From Salipiger aestuarii (GTDB lineage Bacteria; Pseudomonadota; Alphaproteobacteria; Rhodobacterales; Rhodobacteraceae), in the NCBI RefSeq assembly GCF_003259905.1, contig NZ_QLMG01000002.1:62001-126000 (forward strand): 64,000 bases of DNA, read 5' to 3'. The notes beneath the pieces were generated by a model. It was not told the origin of the DNA. It saw nothing but the letters and a program-made list of their open reading frames with translations, and ran no database searches. Positions within the stretch are counted from its first letter, which is position 1. Every line of letters starts with the position of its first letter. Both the position numbers and the translations under genes were made by a program. Below, piece by piece: positions 37,166 through 45,690 of this stretch.

Positions 37166-37509
37166 GACCGGTGCTGCACGGCGATCTTGTCGCCGGAGCC
37201 CGCGCGCTGTTGTGCGTGCCGCGCGGGCTCCGCTGGCGAGCGGCACGCGACCTTGTCGCACAAGCCGATGCGGCGGATCGCTATCGCCGCCGCCTTGGCC
37301 GGATACATCCCGACTGGGGCAACGGCACCCTTATGGCGGCGGCGCTTGGCCGTCCCCATGCGCCCGAACGGCGGCTGGACGATCCCGATTACGCCGACTG
37401 TCTGATCCTTGTGCTGGAGGCGGTCCGGCATTGGCGCCAGCGCCGCTGGACAGGGGTCATCGGGGCGCGCCCGGCAAAGCCGATGGTGTTTCATCACGTC
37501 AGACGATGA
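37162..37509 (+). CDS. Small protein coupled to GTA g15, function unknown
   Basis: 115 residues, basic and Arg/Leu/Ala-rich (MRPVLHGDLVAGARALLCVPRG ... RIHPDWGNGTLMAAALG ... DDPDYADCLILVLEAVRHW). Its ATG overlaps the g15 stop by 4 bp, so it is probably translated with the GTA genes. I do not recognise a domain with confidence. The coherent length, overlap and non-random ending before cysE argue that it is real. Confidence 0.65.
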   Translation: MRPVLHGDLVAGARALLCVPRGLRWRAARDLVAQADAADRYRRRLGRIHPDWGNGTLMAAALGRPHAPERRLDDPDYADCLILVLEAVRHWRQRRWTGVIGARPAKPMVFHHVRR

Positions 37510-37528
37510 AAACGATCAACGATTTGCG

Positions 37529-37558
37529 TTTCAAGCCTCCGCCGCTATCTGCTATTGT
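37529..37558 (+). promoter_or_regulatory. Possible cysE promoter
   Basis: TTTCAA (37529-37534), an 18-bp spacer and TATTGT (37553-37558), 23 bp before the cysE start, in the 72-bp gap after the GTA-linked gene. Weak by-eye match. Confidence 0.3.
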
Positions 37559-37581
37559 CAGTGGATCGAACGGAGGTTGCC

Positions 37582-38400
37582 ATGCCCGAAACCCGCGCAA
37601 AGATCGCCGAGCTGGACCCGGTCTGGGCCCGGATCACTCGCGAAGCCGAAGAGGCCGTCGCCGCCGAGCCGTTGCTTGGCGGCATGGTGCATGTCTCGGT
37701 GCTGCATCACGCGACGATCGAGGGGGCGCTGGCGTTCCGGATCGCGATGAAACTCGCAAACGGCGAAATGTCCGAACAGATCCTGCGGGAAATCTGTGAC
37801 GAGGCGTATGCTTCCGACCCGTGGCTTGCCCGCGCGGCGCGCGCCGACATCCGCGCCACCTATGAACGCGACCCCGCCTGCCACCGGTTCCTTCAGCCGC
37901 TGCTGTACTTCAAGGGCTTTCAGGCGGTGCAAAGCCAGCGCGTGGCGCATTGGCTATGGGGGCAGGGGCGCAGGGATCTGGCGTTCTTCATCCAGATGCG
38001 CGCCTCCGAAGTGTTTGGCGTCGATATTCATCCCGCGGCAAAGATCGGCTGCGGCATCATGATCGACCATGCGCATTCCATCGTCATCGGCGAGACTGCC
38101 GTGGTGGGACACAATGTGTCTATCCTGCATTCGGTGACGCTGGGCGGGACCGGCAAGGAAGACGAAGACCGACACCCCAAGATCGGCGATGGCGTGCTGA
38201 TCGGCGCCGGGGCCAAGGTTCTCGGTAACATCCGCATCGGCAACGGATCACGCATCGCGGCGGGCTCTGTCGTGCTGGAAGATGTGCCGCCCTGCAAGAC
38301 GGTGGCGGGCGTGCCGGCCAAGATCGTAGGCGACGCCGGGTGCGACCAGCCCTCGCAACTGATGGATCAAAAGCTCACCGGGTGCAACTGCACCGGCTAG
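37582..38400 (+). CDS. cysE: Serine O-acetyltransferase
   Basis: 272 residues. CysE acetylates serine with acetyl-CoA, the entry step of cysteine synthesis. N-terminal helical SATase domain (LDPVWARITREAEEAVAAEPLLGG; LRADIRATYERDPA-like segment) followed by hexapeptide repeats (GVDIHPAAKIGCGIMIDHAHSIVIGETAVVGHNV, with the catalytic His in DHAH). Start ATG 37582 has GGAGG 5 nt upstream. The C-terminal tail GCNCTG carries two cysteines. It is directly downstream of the GTA genes, an adjacency I recall from R. capsulatus. Confidence 0.95.
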   Translation: MPETRAKIAELDPVWARITREAEEAVAAEPLLGGMVHVSVLHHATIEGALAFRIAMKLANGEMSEQILREICDEAYASDPWLARAARADIRATYERDPACHRFLQPLLYFKGFQAVQSQRVAHWLWGQGRRDLAFFIQMRASEVFGVDIHPAAKIGCGIMIDHAHSIVIGETAVVGHNVSILHSVTLGGTGKEDEDRHPKIGDGVLIGAGAKVLGNIRIGNGSRIAAGSVVLEDVPPCKTVAGVPAKIVGDAGCDQPSQLMDQKLTGCNCTG

Positions 38401-38442
38401 GCGACCCCCGCGGGCGGATCGCCCCGTCCGCGCTATGGGGGG

Positions 38443-39630
38443 TCACTCGGCGGCTACGGCAAGCCTGCGTTTCGGGCGGGCGTCGATCCACGCCAGCCCC
38501 AGCATCGCAATGCCTCCGACGGCCAGCAGCGCCCCGGCAAGGCCGGTGATGTGCCAGCCGTGGCCTGCGGCAAGCCCCATACCCGCCAGCCACGGACCGA
38601 TGGCATTGCCCGCGTTGAAGGCGGCGTGGTTCAGCGCGGCGGCAAGGGTCTGCCCTTCTCCGGCGACATCCATCAGCCGCATCTGAAGCGGAATCACCAG
38701 CCCGGCGGTCAGCCCTAGCGCGGCGACGGCGGCAACCATCGCGATCCAGTGTCCCATCACCGCCGCGTACAGCAGCGTGGTCGCCACCATGCCCAGCAGC
38801 AGGATCAGCGTTCCGCCGAATTGCGACCAGGTGGCCAGGCGGCCTGCGTAGTAATTCCCCGCCGTGGCCCCCACGCCAAAGGCGGACAGCGCAAAGGGAA
38901 TCACCCATTCCGGCGCGCCCCCCGCGGAAATCAACGCCGCCGAGAAATAGGAATAGACGGCGAACACCGCGCCAAATCCGATCGCGCCCACACCCAGCGT
39001 GAGCCAGACGGCGCGGTTCTTCAGCGCGGACAACTCACGCAGCGCGCTTGGCGCCGGCCCGCCCCGCACGTCCGGCGCCACCCGTGCCATCATCGCCATA
39101 GAACAGGCGGCGATCGCTGCGACGATGACAAAGCACCAGCGCCAGCCAAAGGCCTGCCCGATGGCCCCCGCGGCCGGCACGCCGACGATGTTGGCGACCG
39201 TCAGCCCCATCAGTACCTGCGCCACCCCGGCGGCCTTGCGACCCGGCGGGCTGAGTTCGGCGGCGAACAGCATCGCGATGCCCAGAAACGCGCCATGCGG
39301 CAACCCCGCCAGCACGCGTGAGATCACCAGCGTGTCGATCCCGGTCGCCAGCGACGTCAGGATGTTTGTCAGCATGAAAACCGCCATCAGCAGGATCAGC
39401 AACAGCTTGCGCGGCAGATAGCTGCCAAGGATCGCCAGCACCGGCGCGCCCACCACCACGCCGATGGCATAGGCGCTGACCGCGTGGCCGGCTTCGGGTT
39501 CGGCCACGCCCAGATCGCGGGCATAATAGGGCAGGAGCCCCATCGCGGCGAATTCCGTGATGCCGATGGCAAAGGCGCCCATCGCAAAGGACAGGATCGT
39601 CAGGCGCGCCTGGCGGTCGAGTTGGGCCAT
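38443..39630 (-). CDS. MFS efflux transporter (AraJ/YdhP-like)
   Basis: 395 residues with about 12 transmembrane helices. The N-terminal half shows the DHA1-type pattern (FAMGAFAIGITEFAAMGLLPYYARDLGVAEPEAGHAVSAYAIGVVVGAPVLAIL, motif D/A region) and the NMVGVPxGxxIG-like VGVPAAGAIGQAFGWRWCFV. The subfamily exports small molecules such as arabinose or drugs; substrate unknown. ATG 39630 is preceded by GGAGAA on the minus strand. It is convergent with cysE; the short gap contains nested inverted repeats (GACCCCC 38403-38409 with GGGGGTC 38438-38444). Confidence 0.9.
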   Translation of the reverse strand: MAQLDRQARLTILSFAMGAFAIGITEFAAMGLLPYYARDLGVAEPEAGHAVSAYAIGVVVGAPVLAILGSYLPRKLLLILLMAVFMLTNILTSLATGIDTLVISRVLAGLPHGAFLGIAMLFAAELSPPGRKAAGVAQVLMGLTVANIVGVPAAGAIGQAFGWRWCFVIVAAIAACSMAMMARVAPDVRGGPAPSALRELSALKNRAVWLTLGVGAIGFGAVFAVYSYFSAALISAGGAPEWVIPFALSAFGVGATAGNYYAGRLATWSQFGGTLILLLGMVATTLLYAAVMGHWIAMVAAVAALGLTAGLVIPLQMRLMDVAGEGQTLAAALNHAAFNAGNAIGPWLAGMGLAAGHGWHITGLAGALLAVGGIAMLGLAWIDARPKRRLAVAAE

Positions 39631-39780
39631 GGGTGTTCTCCGGGCTTTCGGGGACCGGCACGCGCACCGGAACGGTTGGCAGGGCACGGCAACGCCTGCC
39701 GCATTGGGCCATGAAGGACGCTAATGGCGAATGCCGGGGCAGAACAACTGTTCAATTCGCAAGGGTGCCATGAGTGCCGG

Positions 39781-39855
39781 ACATACGCCGCCCAGACATA
39801 CGCCGCCCAGACATACGCCGCCCAGACATACGCCGCCCAGACATACGCCGCCCAG
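39781..39855. repeat. 15-bp tandem repeat, five perfect copies
   Basis: ACATACGCCGCCCAG repeated five times without a mismatch (75 bp). There are no spacers, so it is not CRISPR. The unit length is a multiple of three, so any frame stays open through it. It lies 151 bp upstream of the MFS start, so copy number could alter promoter spacing. Perfect identity suggests recent expansion. Confidence 0.95.
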
Positions 39856-39899
39856 ATGTGCACCGCAAAGCGCCATGCGCCGCGACAAGACACATCCCC

Positions 39900-39936
39900 A
39901 AAAAAGAAAGACGCCCGCTGGTGGGCAGCGGACGTC
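39900..39936 (-). terminator. Rho-independent terminator of the PDH operon
   Basis: On the minus strand an 11-bp stem (39936-39926 with 39920-39910, one G-T pair) with a 5-nt loop is followed by TTTCTTTTTT. It begins 44 bp past the pdhC stop. Confidence 0.88.
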
Positions 39937-39980
39937 CTGACACTGGCCCGCGCCGGGCGGACCAGTGAAAACAAACGGGA

Positions 39981-41315
39981 TCAGGCCAGCATCATCATCG
40001 GGTTTTCCAGGTTCTCGACAATCGCCTTGAGAAGCTCGGCGCCAAGCGCGCCGTCGATGACCCGGTGATCGACCGACAGCGTAACCGACATGATCGTGGC
40101 GACCGTCAGTTCGCCATCGGCGCCGACGACCGGCTTCTTGACGCCCGCGCCCACGGCCAGGATCGCCCCGTGCGGCGGGTTGATGACCGCATCGAAATTG
40201 TCGATGCCGAACATGCCCAGGTTCGAGATCGCGAAGCTGCCGCCGACGTATTCGTGCGGCGCCAGCTTGCGGTCGCGGGCGCGTTTCGCCAGATCCTTCA
40301 TTTCCGCCGACAGCGCTGACAGCGATTTCATCTCGGCATCCTTGAGCACCGGGGTGAACAGCCCGCCATCGACCGCGACGGCAACCGCCACATCGGACGG
40401 TTTCAGCTTCAGCAACCGGTCGGCGGCCCAGACGGCGTTGGCATCGGGCACCGTTTGCAGCGCCAGCGCGCTTGCCTTGATGATGAAATCGTTGACCGAC
40501 AGCTTGACGCCGCGCCCTTCAAGCTGCTTGTTCAACTGGCTGCGGAATTTCAGCAGCGCGTCCAGCTTGATGTCCCGGCGCAGGTAGAAATGCGGAATGG
40601 TCTGCTTGGCCTCGGTCAGGCGGCTGGCGACGGTGCGGCGCATGCCGTCCAGCTTGACCTCTTGGTAGTCGCGATCCGCATACATCTTCATGACGGCTTC
40701 GGTCGACGGACCGGCGGGCATGACGGTGGCGTCGGCCTTTTTCGCCGCAGGGGCCGAAGCGGCCTCGGCGCTGGGGGCGTCGGCCTTGCCCGGCCGCGCG
40801 GCCTCGACGTCGGCCTTGACGATGCGGCCATGCGGCCCGCTGCCCTTGACCTGGCTCAGATCCAGCCCCTTGTCGGCCGCGATGCGGCGCGCCAGCGGCG
40901 TGGCAAAGACGCGCGTGCCGCCGGACGATCCGCCGCCGGTGGTTTTCGGCGCGGCCTCTTCGCCGGAATAGCCGCCCGCGGGGGGGGAGGCCGGGGTGGC
41001 GGGCGCGGTTTCGGTCGGCTGGTCCACCGGCTTGGGCGCCGGGGACACGTCGCCGATGTCATCGGCGCTTTCGCCTTCTTCCAGCATCACCGCGATGGGG
41101 GTGTTGACCTTGACGCCTTCAGCGCCGGCCTCGATGAGGATCTTGCCCACCGTGCCCTCGTCGACGGCTTCGAATTCCATAGTGGCCTTGTCGGTTTCGA
41201 TCTCGGCGAGAATGTCGCCGGAGCTGACGGTGTCGCCTTCCTTCACCAGCCATTTGGCCAGCGTGCCTTCTTCCATGGTCGGCGAGAGGGCGGGCATCAG
41301 GATTTCAATCGGCAC
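39981..41315 (-). CDS. pdhC: Pyruvate dehydrogenase E2, dihydrolipoamide acetyltransferase
   Basis: 444 residues. It transfers the acetyl group to CoA in the PDH complex. One N-terminal lipoyl domain ([28 protein letters not shown]; lipoyl Lys in ETDKATMEF), an Ala/Pro linker, a peripheral-subunit-binding domain ([36 protein letters not shown]) and the catalytic domain with the active-site [15 protein letters not shown]. It is the last gene of the operon and overlaps the upstream small gene by 11 bp. Bacterial names aceF or pdhC both apply. Confidence 0.96.
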   Translation of the reverse strand: MPIEILMPALSPTMEEGTLAKWLVKEGDTVSSGDILAEIETDKATMEFEAVDEGTVGKILIEAGAEGVKVNTPIAVMLEEGESADDIGDVSPAPKPVDQPTETAPATPASPPAGGYSGEEAAPKTTGGGSSGGTRVFATPLARRIAADKGLDLSQVKGSGPHGRIVKADVEAARPGKADAPSAEAASAPAAKKADATVMPAGPSTEAVMKMYADRDYQEVKLDGMRRTVASRLTEAKQTIPHFYLRRDIKLDALLKFRSQLNKQLEGRGVKLSVNDFIIKASALALQTVPDANAVWAADRLLKLKPSDVAVAVAVDGGLFTPVLKDAEMKSLSALSAEMKDLAKRARDRKLAPHEYVGGSFAISNLGMFGIDNFDAVINPPHGAILAVGAGVKKPVVGADGELTVATIMSVTLSVDHRVIDGALGAELLKAIVENLENPMMMLA

Positions 41316-41700
41316 TGGGGGATCCTCCCGTTTCGGCGCAGCGATCCTTGGCCTCTGCGCAATCGTTGCGTATCTCGTTCAAGCGGCCGTTTTCGAAGCC
41401 AAAGGCGATCTGCCCCGGATGGTCGAGCACCTGGGCGATGACGATATCCTGGCCCCGGTCGAACCGCGACAGCGACGCATCGTCAAGCACTGCGACCACC
41501 CGGTCCCGGTCCTGCCCCCGCAGCGCCGCAAGCGCCACGCGCGACAGCGTCTGGTTTTCGCCCACGAGGCGTGTCTCGTCCATGGCCGCGTATTCCGTGT
41601 TTTTCTCATCCCGCATCAGCTCGCGGATCGTTTCTGTCGAGTGACCCACGAGCAGCCCCGCCGCAAAGGCGAGGCAGATGATGACGGGATTCAGCCTCAC
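41305..41700 (-). CDS. Small membrane-anchored protein inside the PDH operon, function unknown
   Basis: 131 residues from a GTG start that overlaps the pdhB stop by 3 bases within GTGA; its 3-prime end overlaps pdhC by 11 bp. One N-terminal hydrophobic segment ([15 protein letters not shown]) is followed by a soluble charged domain ([35 protein letters not shown], then [33 protein letters not shown]) with two cysteines near the end. Topology suggests a periplasmic or membrane-tethered domain. I recognise no family. Coupling on both sides makes it a genuine gene. Confidence 0.8.
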   Translation of the reverse strand: MRLNPVIICLAFAAGLLVGHSTETIRELMRDEKNTEYAAMDETRLVGENQTLSRVALAALRGQDRDRVVAVLDDASLSRFDRGQDIVIAQVLDHPGQIAFGFENGRLNEIRNDCAEAKDRCAETGGSPSAD

Positions 41701-43076
41701 CGGTAGGTGACCTGCTTCACGGCGTCGATGACTTCGGCGGGGGTCAGCAGCGCGTGCTTTTCAAGGTTGGCCGCGTAAGGCATCGGCACGTCCTTGCCGG
41801 TGCAGTTGATTACCGGAGCATCCAGCCAGTCGAACGCGTTCTGCATGATATAGGCGCCAAGGTGGTTGCCGATGGACCCCACGGGAAAGCCTTCCTCGAC
41901 GGTCACGCAGCGGTTGGTCTTTTTCACCGACTCGATGACTGTGCCGTAATCGAGCGGGCGCAGGGTGCGCAGGTCGATCACCTCGGCCTCGATGCCCTCT
42001 TCCGCAAGCTTTTCAGCGGCTTCCAGCGCGTAGGTCATGCCGATGCCAAAGCTGACGATGGTGACGTCCTTGCCGGTCCGCCAGATCTTGGCCTTGCCGA
42101 ACGGCACGGTGAAATCATCCAGCACCGGCACATCGAAGCTGCGCCCGTACAGGATCTCGTTTTCCAGAAAGATCACCGGGTTGGGGTCGCGAATGGCCGA
42201 TTTCAGCAGACCCTTGGCGTCGGCGGCCGAATAGGGCATCGCCACCTTCAGACCGGGGATCATCGCGTACCAGGCCGCGTAATCCTGGCTGTGCTGCGCA
42301 CCGACGCGGGCGGCGGCACCGTTCGGGCCACGGAACACCATAGGAGCCCCCATCTGGCCGCCCGACATATACAGCGTCTTGGCCGCCGAGTTGATGATCT
42401 GGTCGATCGCCTGCATGGCGAAGTTGAACGTCATGAATTCGACGATCGGCTTCAGCCCGCCGAACGCGGCGCCCACACCGATCCCGGCAAAGCCGTGTTC
42501 GGTGATCGGCGTGTCGATCACGCGCTTGTCGCCGAATTCAGCCAGCAAGCCCTGGGTGACCTTATAGGCGCCCTGATATTCGGCCACTTCTTCGCCCATG
42601 ACGAAGACGTTGGCGTCGGTGCGCATTTCCTCGGCCATCGCATCGCGCAAGGCTTCGCGCACGGTCTGCGATTTCATCTCGGTGCCTTCGGGCCAGTCCG
42701 GCGACGCGGCGGCGGCGGGCACGGTCGTGGCGGTTTCCTGCGGGCCGGGGGCGGCGTCGGCCGCGGCCTCGGCGGGTGCGCTTTGCGGGGCGCTTTCGGG
42801 CGCCGGGGCGCTCGCGGCGTCTTCGACGCTTTCGCCTTCCTCGACAATCACCGCGATGGGGGTGTTGACCTTGACGCCCTCGGTGCCCTCGTCGATCAGG
42901 ATCTTGCCGACGATGCCTTCATCGACGGCCTCGAATTCCATCGTCGCCTTGTCGGTTTCGATTTCGGCCAGAATGTCGCCGGAGGTGACGGTGTCGCCCT
43001 CCTTGACCAGCCATTTCGCCAGCGTGCCTTCCTCCATCGTCGGAGAAAGCGCGGGCATCAGAATCTGCGTTGCCAT
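41697..43076 (-). CDS. pdhB: Pyruvate dehydrogenase E1 beta with N-terminal lipoyl domain
   Basis: 459 residues, longer than a plain E1-beta because an extra lipoyl domain ([28 protein letters not shown], Lys in ETDKATMEF) and an Ala/Pro/Glu linker precede the transketolase-like core ([45 protein letters not shown]). This fused form is known from alphaproteobacteria. The first ~80 residues are nearly identical to those of pdhC, evidence of duplication or gene conversion. ATG 43076 is chosen at the domain start. It follows pdhA after 19 bp. Confidence 0.96.
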   Translation of the reverse strand: MATQILMPALSPTMEEGTLAKWLVKEGDTVTSGDILAEIETDKATMEFEAVDEGIVGKILIDEGTEGVKVNTPIAVIVEEGESVEDAASAPAPESAPQSAPAEAAADAAPGPQETATTVPAAAASPDWPEGTEMKSQTVREALRDAMAEEMRTDANVFVMGEEVAEYQGAYKVTQGLLAEFGDKRVIDTPITEHGFAGIGVGAAFGGLKPIVEFMTFNFAMQAIDQIINSAAKTLYMSGGQMGAPMVFRGPNGAAARVGAQHSQDYAAWYAMIPGLKVAMPYSAADAKGLLKSAIRDPNPVIFLENEILYGRSFDVPVLDDFTVPFGKAKIWRTGKDVTIVSFGIGMTYALEAAEKLAEEGIEAEVIDLRTLRPLDYGTVIESVKKTNRCVTVEEGFPVGSIGNHLGAYIMQNAFDWLDAPVINCTGKDVPMPYAANLEKHALLTPAEVIDAVKQVTYR

Positions 43077-43095
43077 TTTCGGTCGTCCTCCTGCC

Positions 43096-44118
43096 TCAGG
43101 CGTCGATCGCGTCGCCCTGGGGCACGTCATCGGAATAGATATCGGTCCATAGCTCTTCAAGCGCGGGCTCGGGGCTGTCCTTGGCGAACTCGGCCGAGGC
43201 GTTGACGATATCCTTGATCTCCTTGTCGATCGCTTTCAGATCGTCTTCGGAGGCGTGCCCGCCGGTCAGCAGCAGGTCGCGCACGTTCTGGATGGAATCG
43301 CGTTCCTCGCGCATCTTCTGCACTTCCTCGCGGGTCCGGTATTTCGCCGGGTCCGACATGGAATGGCCGCGATAGCGGTAGGTCTTGACCTCGAGGATAT
43401 ACGGGCCCTTGCCCTCGCGGCAATGCGCGACGGCCTTTTCGCCGGCGGCCTTGACCGCCAGCACATCCATGCCATCGACCAGTTCACCGGGAATGCCAAA
43501 GGGCGCGCCACGGGTGTAGATGTCTTCGCCGCTGGTGGATCGCTTTTGCGCGGTCCCCATGGCGTACTGGTTGTTTTCGATGACAAAGATCACCGGCAGC
43601 TTCCAGATCGACGCCATGTTGAAGGTCTCGTAAACTTGGCCTTGGTTCGCCGCGCCATCGCCGAAATAGGTGAATGTCACGCGGTCGTTTTCCAGATACC
43701 TGTCGGCAAAGGCAAGCCCCGCGCCAATCGGCACCTGCGCGCCCACGATGCCGTGCCCGCCGTAGAAATGCTTTTCCCGGCTGAACATGTGCATCGAGCC
43801 GCCCTTGCCCTTGCTGTAGCCGCCTTCGCGGCCCGTCAGCTCGGCCATGACGCCGTCGGGGTCCATTCCGCAGGCCAGCATGTGGCCGTGGTCGCGGTAC
43901 GAGGTGACGCGCTTGTCGCCCTCGGAAGCGGCGGCCTCAAGGCCGACAACAACAGCCTCCTGACCGATGTAAAGGTGACAAAAGCCCCCGATAAGCCCCA
44001 TGCCGTACAGCTGTCCCGCCTTCTCTTCGAAGCGGCGGATCAGCAGCATGTCGCGGTAGTATTGCCGCAGCTCATCAGGAGAGACATTCGGCTTGGCGCT
44101 GGATTTCCGGGCGGCCAT
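43096..44118 (-). CDS. pdhA: Pyruvate dehydrogenase E1 alpha
   Basis: 340 residues. TPP-dependent decarboxylation of pyruvate together with PdhB. The TPP motif [31 protein letters not shown] is complete, and the phosphorylation-loop-like [15 protein letters not shown] is present. ATG 44118 has GGGAGGAA at 5-6 nt. It is the first gene of the operon, 35 bp downstream of the candidate transcription start. Confidence 0.96.
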   Translation of the reverse strand: MAARKSSAKPNVSPDELRQYYRDMLLIRRFEEKAGQLYGMGLIGGFCHLYIGQEAVVVGLEAAASEGDKRVTSYRDHGHMLACGMDPDGVMAELTGREGGYSKGKGGSMHMFSREKHFYGGHGIVGAQVPIGAGLAFADRYLENDRVTFTYFGDGAANQGQVYETFNMASIWKLPVIFVIENNQYAMGTAQKRSTSGEDIYTRGAPFGIPGELVDGMDVLAVKAAGEKAVAHCREGKGPYILEVKTYRYRGHSMSDPAKYRTREEVQKMREERDSIQNVRDLLLTGGHASEDDLKAIDKEIKDIVNASAEFAKDSPEPALEELWTDIYSDDVPQGDAIDA

Positions 44119-44135
44119 GCGATTCCTCCCCAAGT

Positions 44136-44151
44136 AGTTTAGTGTTAAACT
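44136..44151. promoter_or_regulatory. Inverted repeat operator candidate at the PDH promoter
   Basis: AGTTTA (44136-44141) and TAAACT (44146-44151) around GTGT. It lies between the predicted transcription start and the pdhA ribosome site, a position suited to repression. The binding protein is unknown; the divergent XRE-cupin regulator is one candidate. Confidence 0.5.
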
Positions 44152-44159
44152 TTCCGCCA

Positions 44160-44188
44160 ACCCTACCCAGCCCCGGCCCAAGTGTCAA
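44160..44188 (-). promoter_or_regulatory. PDH operon promoter
   Basis: On the minus strand TTGACA (44188-44183), a 17-bp spacer and TAGGGT (44165-44160). The -35 is a perfect consensus. Predicted start near 44153, 35 bp before the pdhA ATG. Confidence 0.65.
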
Positions 44189-44255
44189 AGGGCGCTTCCC
44201 TGGCATTGGTAAAAATCTCTGTGTGCGGGCGCGGCTGGCAGGCGATACGCGGCGC

Positions 44256-44284
44256 TTGCGGGGCGGGAGAAATCCGGCAATAAT
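44256..44284 (+). promoter_or_regulatory. Possible promoter of the XRE-cupin gene
   Basis: TTGCGG (44256-44261), a 17-bp spacer and AATAAT (44279-44284), 33 bp before the ATG. An imperfect palindrome CCCGATATCAGG (44285-44296) lies immediately downstream and could be an autoregulatory site. Confidence 0.35.
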
Positions 44285-44317
44285 CCCGATATCAGGAAAA
44301 ATTCTCGGAACAGACCA

Positions 44318-44956
44318 ATGCCCGACGCCAAATCCGACGCTTCGCCAGACCCGTCGCCCGCCCCTTTGCCAGATCGCGCACCGGATCGCGCACCAGACCG
44401 CTCTCTGGCGCGTCTGACGGACCGCCTGTCCGACCGTCTGGCGCAATTGCGCGCGGGTCGCGGGATGACGCTGGACCAGCTGGCGCAGGCAAGCGGTGTC
44501 AGCCGCGCCGCGCTGTCACGGCTTGAAAAGGCCGAGGTCAGCCCAACCGCCGATGTGCTCGGCAGGCTGTGCACCGCCTATGGCATGACCATGTCGCGCC
44601 TGCTGGCGATGGTCGAGGATGGTTTTACCCCGCATGTGCGCAAGGCCGATCAGCCGGTCTGGACGGATGGCGGGTTTCAGCGGCGCGTGGCGTCTCCGGG
44701 CAATGCCGCGCTGGCCGCCGAGGTCATCGAATGCCGCCTCGAACCGGATACGCGCATCGCCTATGACGCGCCCCCGGTGCCGGATCTGGAACATCACCTG
44801 ATGATGCAAAGCGGGCGCCTGACGGTGACGCTGGACGGGGTCGCGCATTCTCTGCGGCCCGGCGATGCGCTGCGATACCGGCTGTCGGGCGGATCGGTGT
44901 TCGAAACGCCCACGGAGAAGGGGGCCAAATATCTGCTGGTCCTCGTGACGCCGTGA
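44318..44956 (+). CDS. XRE-family regulator with C-terminal cupin domain
   Basis: 212 residues. A repetitive Asp/Pro/Arg-rich N-terminus (PDRAPDRAPDR) precedes a helix-turn-helix (RGMTLDQLAQASGVSRAALSRLEKAEVSPTADVLGRL) and a C-terminal cupin (LEHHLMMQSGRLTVTLDGVAHSLRPGDALRYRLSG). Members sense small ligands and control local operons. It is divergent from pdhA and translationally coupled to the GNAT gene behind it. Confidence 0.9.
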   Translation: MPDAKSDASPDPSPAPLPDRAPDRAPDRSLARLTDRLSDRLAQLRAGRGMTLDQLAQASGVSRAALSRLEKAEVSPTADVLGRLCTAYGMTMSRLLAMVEDGFTPHVRKADQPVWTDGGFQRRVASPGNAALAAEVIECRLEPDTRIAYDAPPVPDLEHHLMMQSGRLTVTLDGVAHSLRPGDALRYRLSGGSVFETPTEKGAKYLLVLVTP

Positions 44957-45489
44957 TCCGCGAACTGGACGCCGCCGGCGCCGCCGCGCATCTGCCCGAC
45001 CTTGCGGGTACGCTGCACGCCTGTGTCGAAGACGGGGCCAGCGTCGGCTTCGTGATGCCGTTTTCGCCGGCCGGGGCCGAGGCGTTCTTTCGCGACTCGG
45101 TGCTGCCGTCGCTGGCGCGCGGGGGGCGGGTGATCTGGGGCGCGTTCGATGCGGGCCTGTTGGTGGGCACCGTACAGCTTGATCTTGAGATGATGCCGAA
45201 CCAGCGTCACCGCGCCGAGGTCTGTAAGCTGCTGGTGCGCCCGTCCCATCGCCGCCGCGGTATCGCCCGCGCGCTGATGCAGGCGCTGCTGATGCGCGCG
45301 GATGCGGCGGACCGGACGCTTGTCACGCTGGACACCCGCTCGGGCGACGGGGCGCAGGCGCTTTATGCGGCATGCGGCTTTGACGTTGCCGGGGAAATTC
45401 CCGGTTTCGCGCTTGCGCCCGACGGCAGCGACAGGCGCGACGCCACGACCTATATGTACCGCAACGCCCCCGCGCGCGCGGCGCCCTGA
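44953..45489 (+). CDS. GNAT N-acetyltransferase
   Basis: 178 residues from GTG 44953, which overlaps the regulator stop by 4 bp. GNAT core: VGTVQLDLEMMPNQRHRAEVCKLLVRPSHRRRGIARALMQALLMRA, with the RRRGIA acetyl-CoA loop, then LYAACGFDVAGEIPGFAL. Together with an XRE-cupin gene this is a common regulator/acetyltransferase pair. Substrate unknown. Confidence 0.9.
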   Translation: MIRELDAAGAAAHLPDLAGTLHACVEDGASVGFVMPFSPAGAEAFFRDSVLPSLARGGRVIWGAFDAGLLVGTVQLDLEMMPNQRHRAEVCKLLVRPSHRRRGIARALMQALLMRADAADRTLVTLDTRSGDGAQALYAACGFDVAGEIPGFALAPDGSDRRDATTYMYRNAPARAAP

Positions 45490-45690
45490 CTTCAGGCTTG
45501 CGCGCGCATATCCGAAACGGCGCGCTACGGAGCAGACAGCGCGAAATCGGGCAAGGTCAGTCTGCGTTGCAAAAAATTCTCTTGCGTCGACCGAAGGATC
45601 AATACCACTCTGCCCGCACGGCCAAGCTCCCGGATTGCAAAGAGGGGTTGGCACGAGGGTCCCGAATGCAATTCCTCAGGGGGAAAATTC

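Larger units (their letters stand above)
39631..39980. other. 350-bp gap between the MFS gene and the PDH operon end
   Basis: No convincing gene. It contains a five-copy 15-bp tandem repeat and the pdhC terminator, both listed separately. Open frames across it on both strands only translate the repeat into IRRPD or WAAYV pentapeptides. Confidence 0.6.

Noticed and set aside
38403-38444. Nested inverted repeats between cysE and the MFS gene as a terminator
   Set aside because: Several alternative pairings compete, there is no T tract, and the outer arm enters the MFS stop codon; too weak to call.
39781-39855. Tandem repeat considered as a CRISPR array
   Set aside because: Units are 15 bp, directly abutting, without spacers, and no cas genes are near.
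39600-39974. Open frames across the tandem repeat (IRRPD or WAAYV repeats) as repeat proteins
   Set aside because: No ribosome site, flanks are low-complexity, and one covers the MFS start and a terminator.
45645-45667. TTGGCACGAGGG stretch as a sigma-54 promoter for the ABC operon
   Set aside because: The GC doublet expected 10 bp after GG is missing, so the -24/-12 spacing fails.
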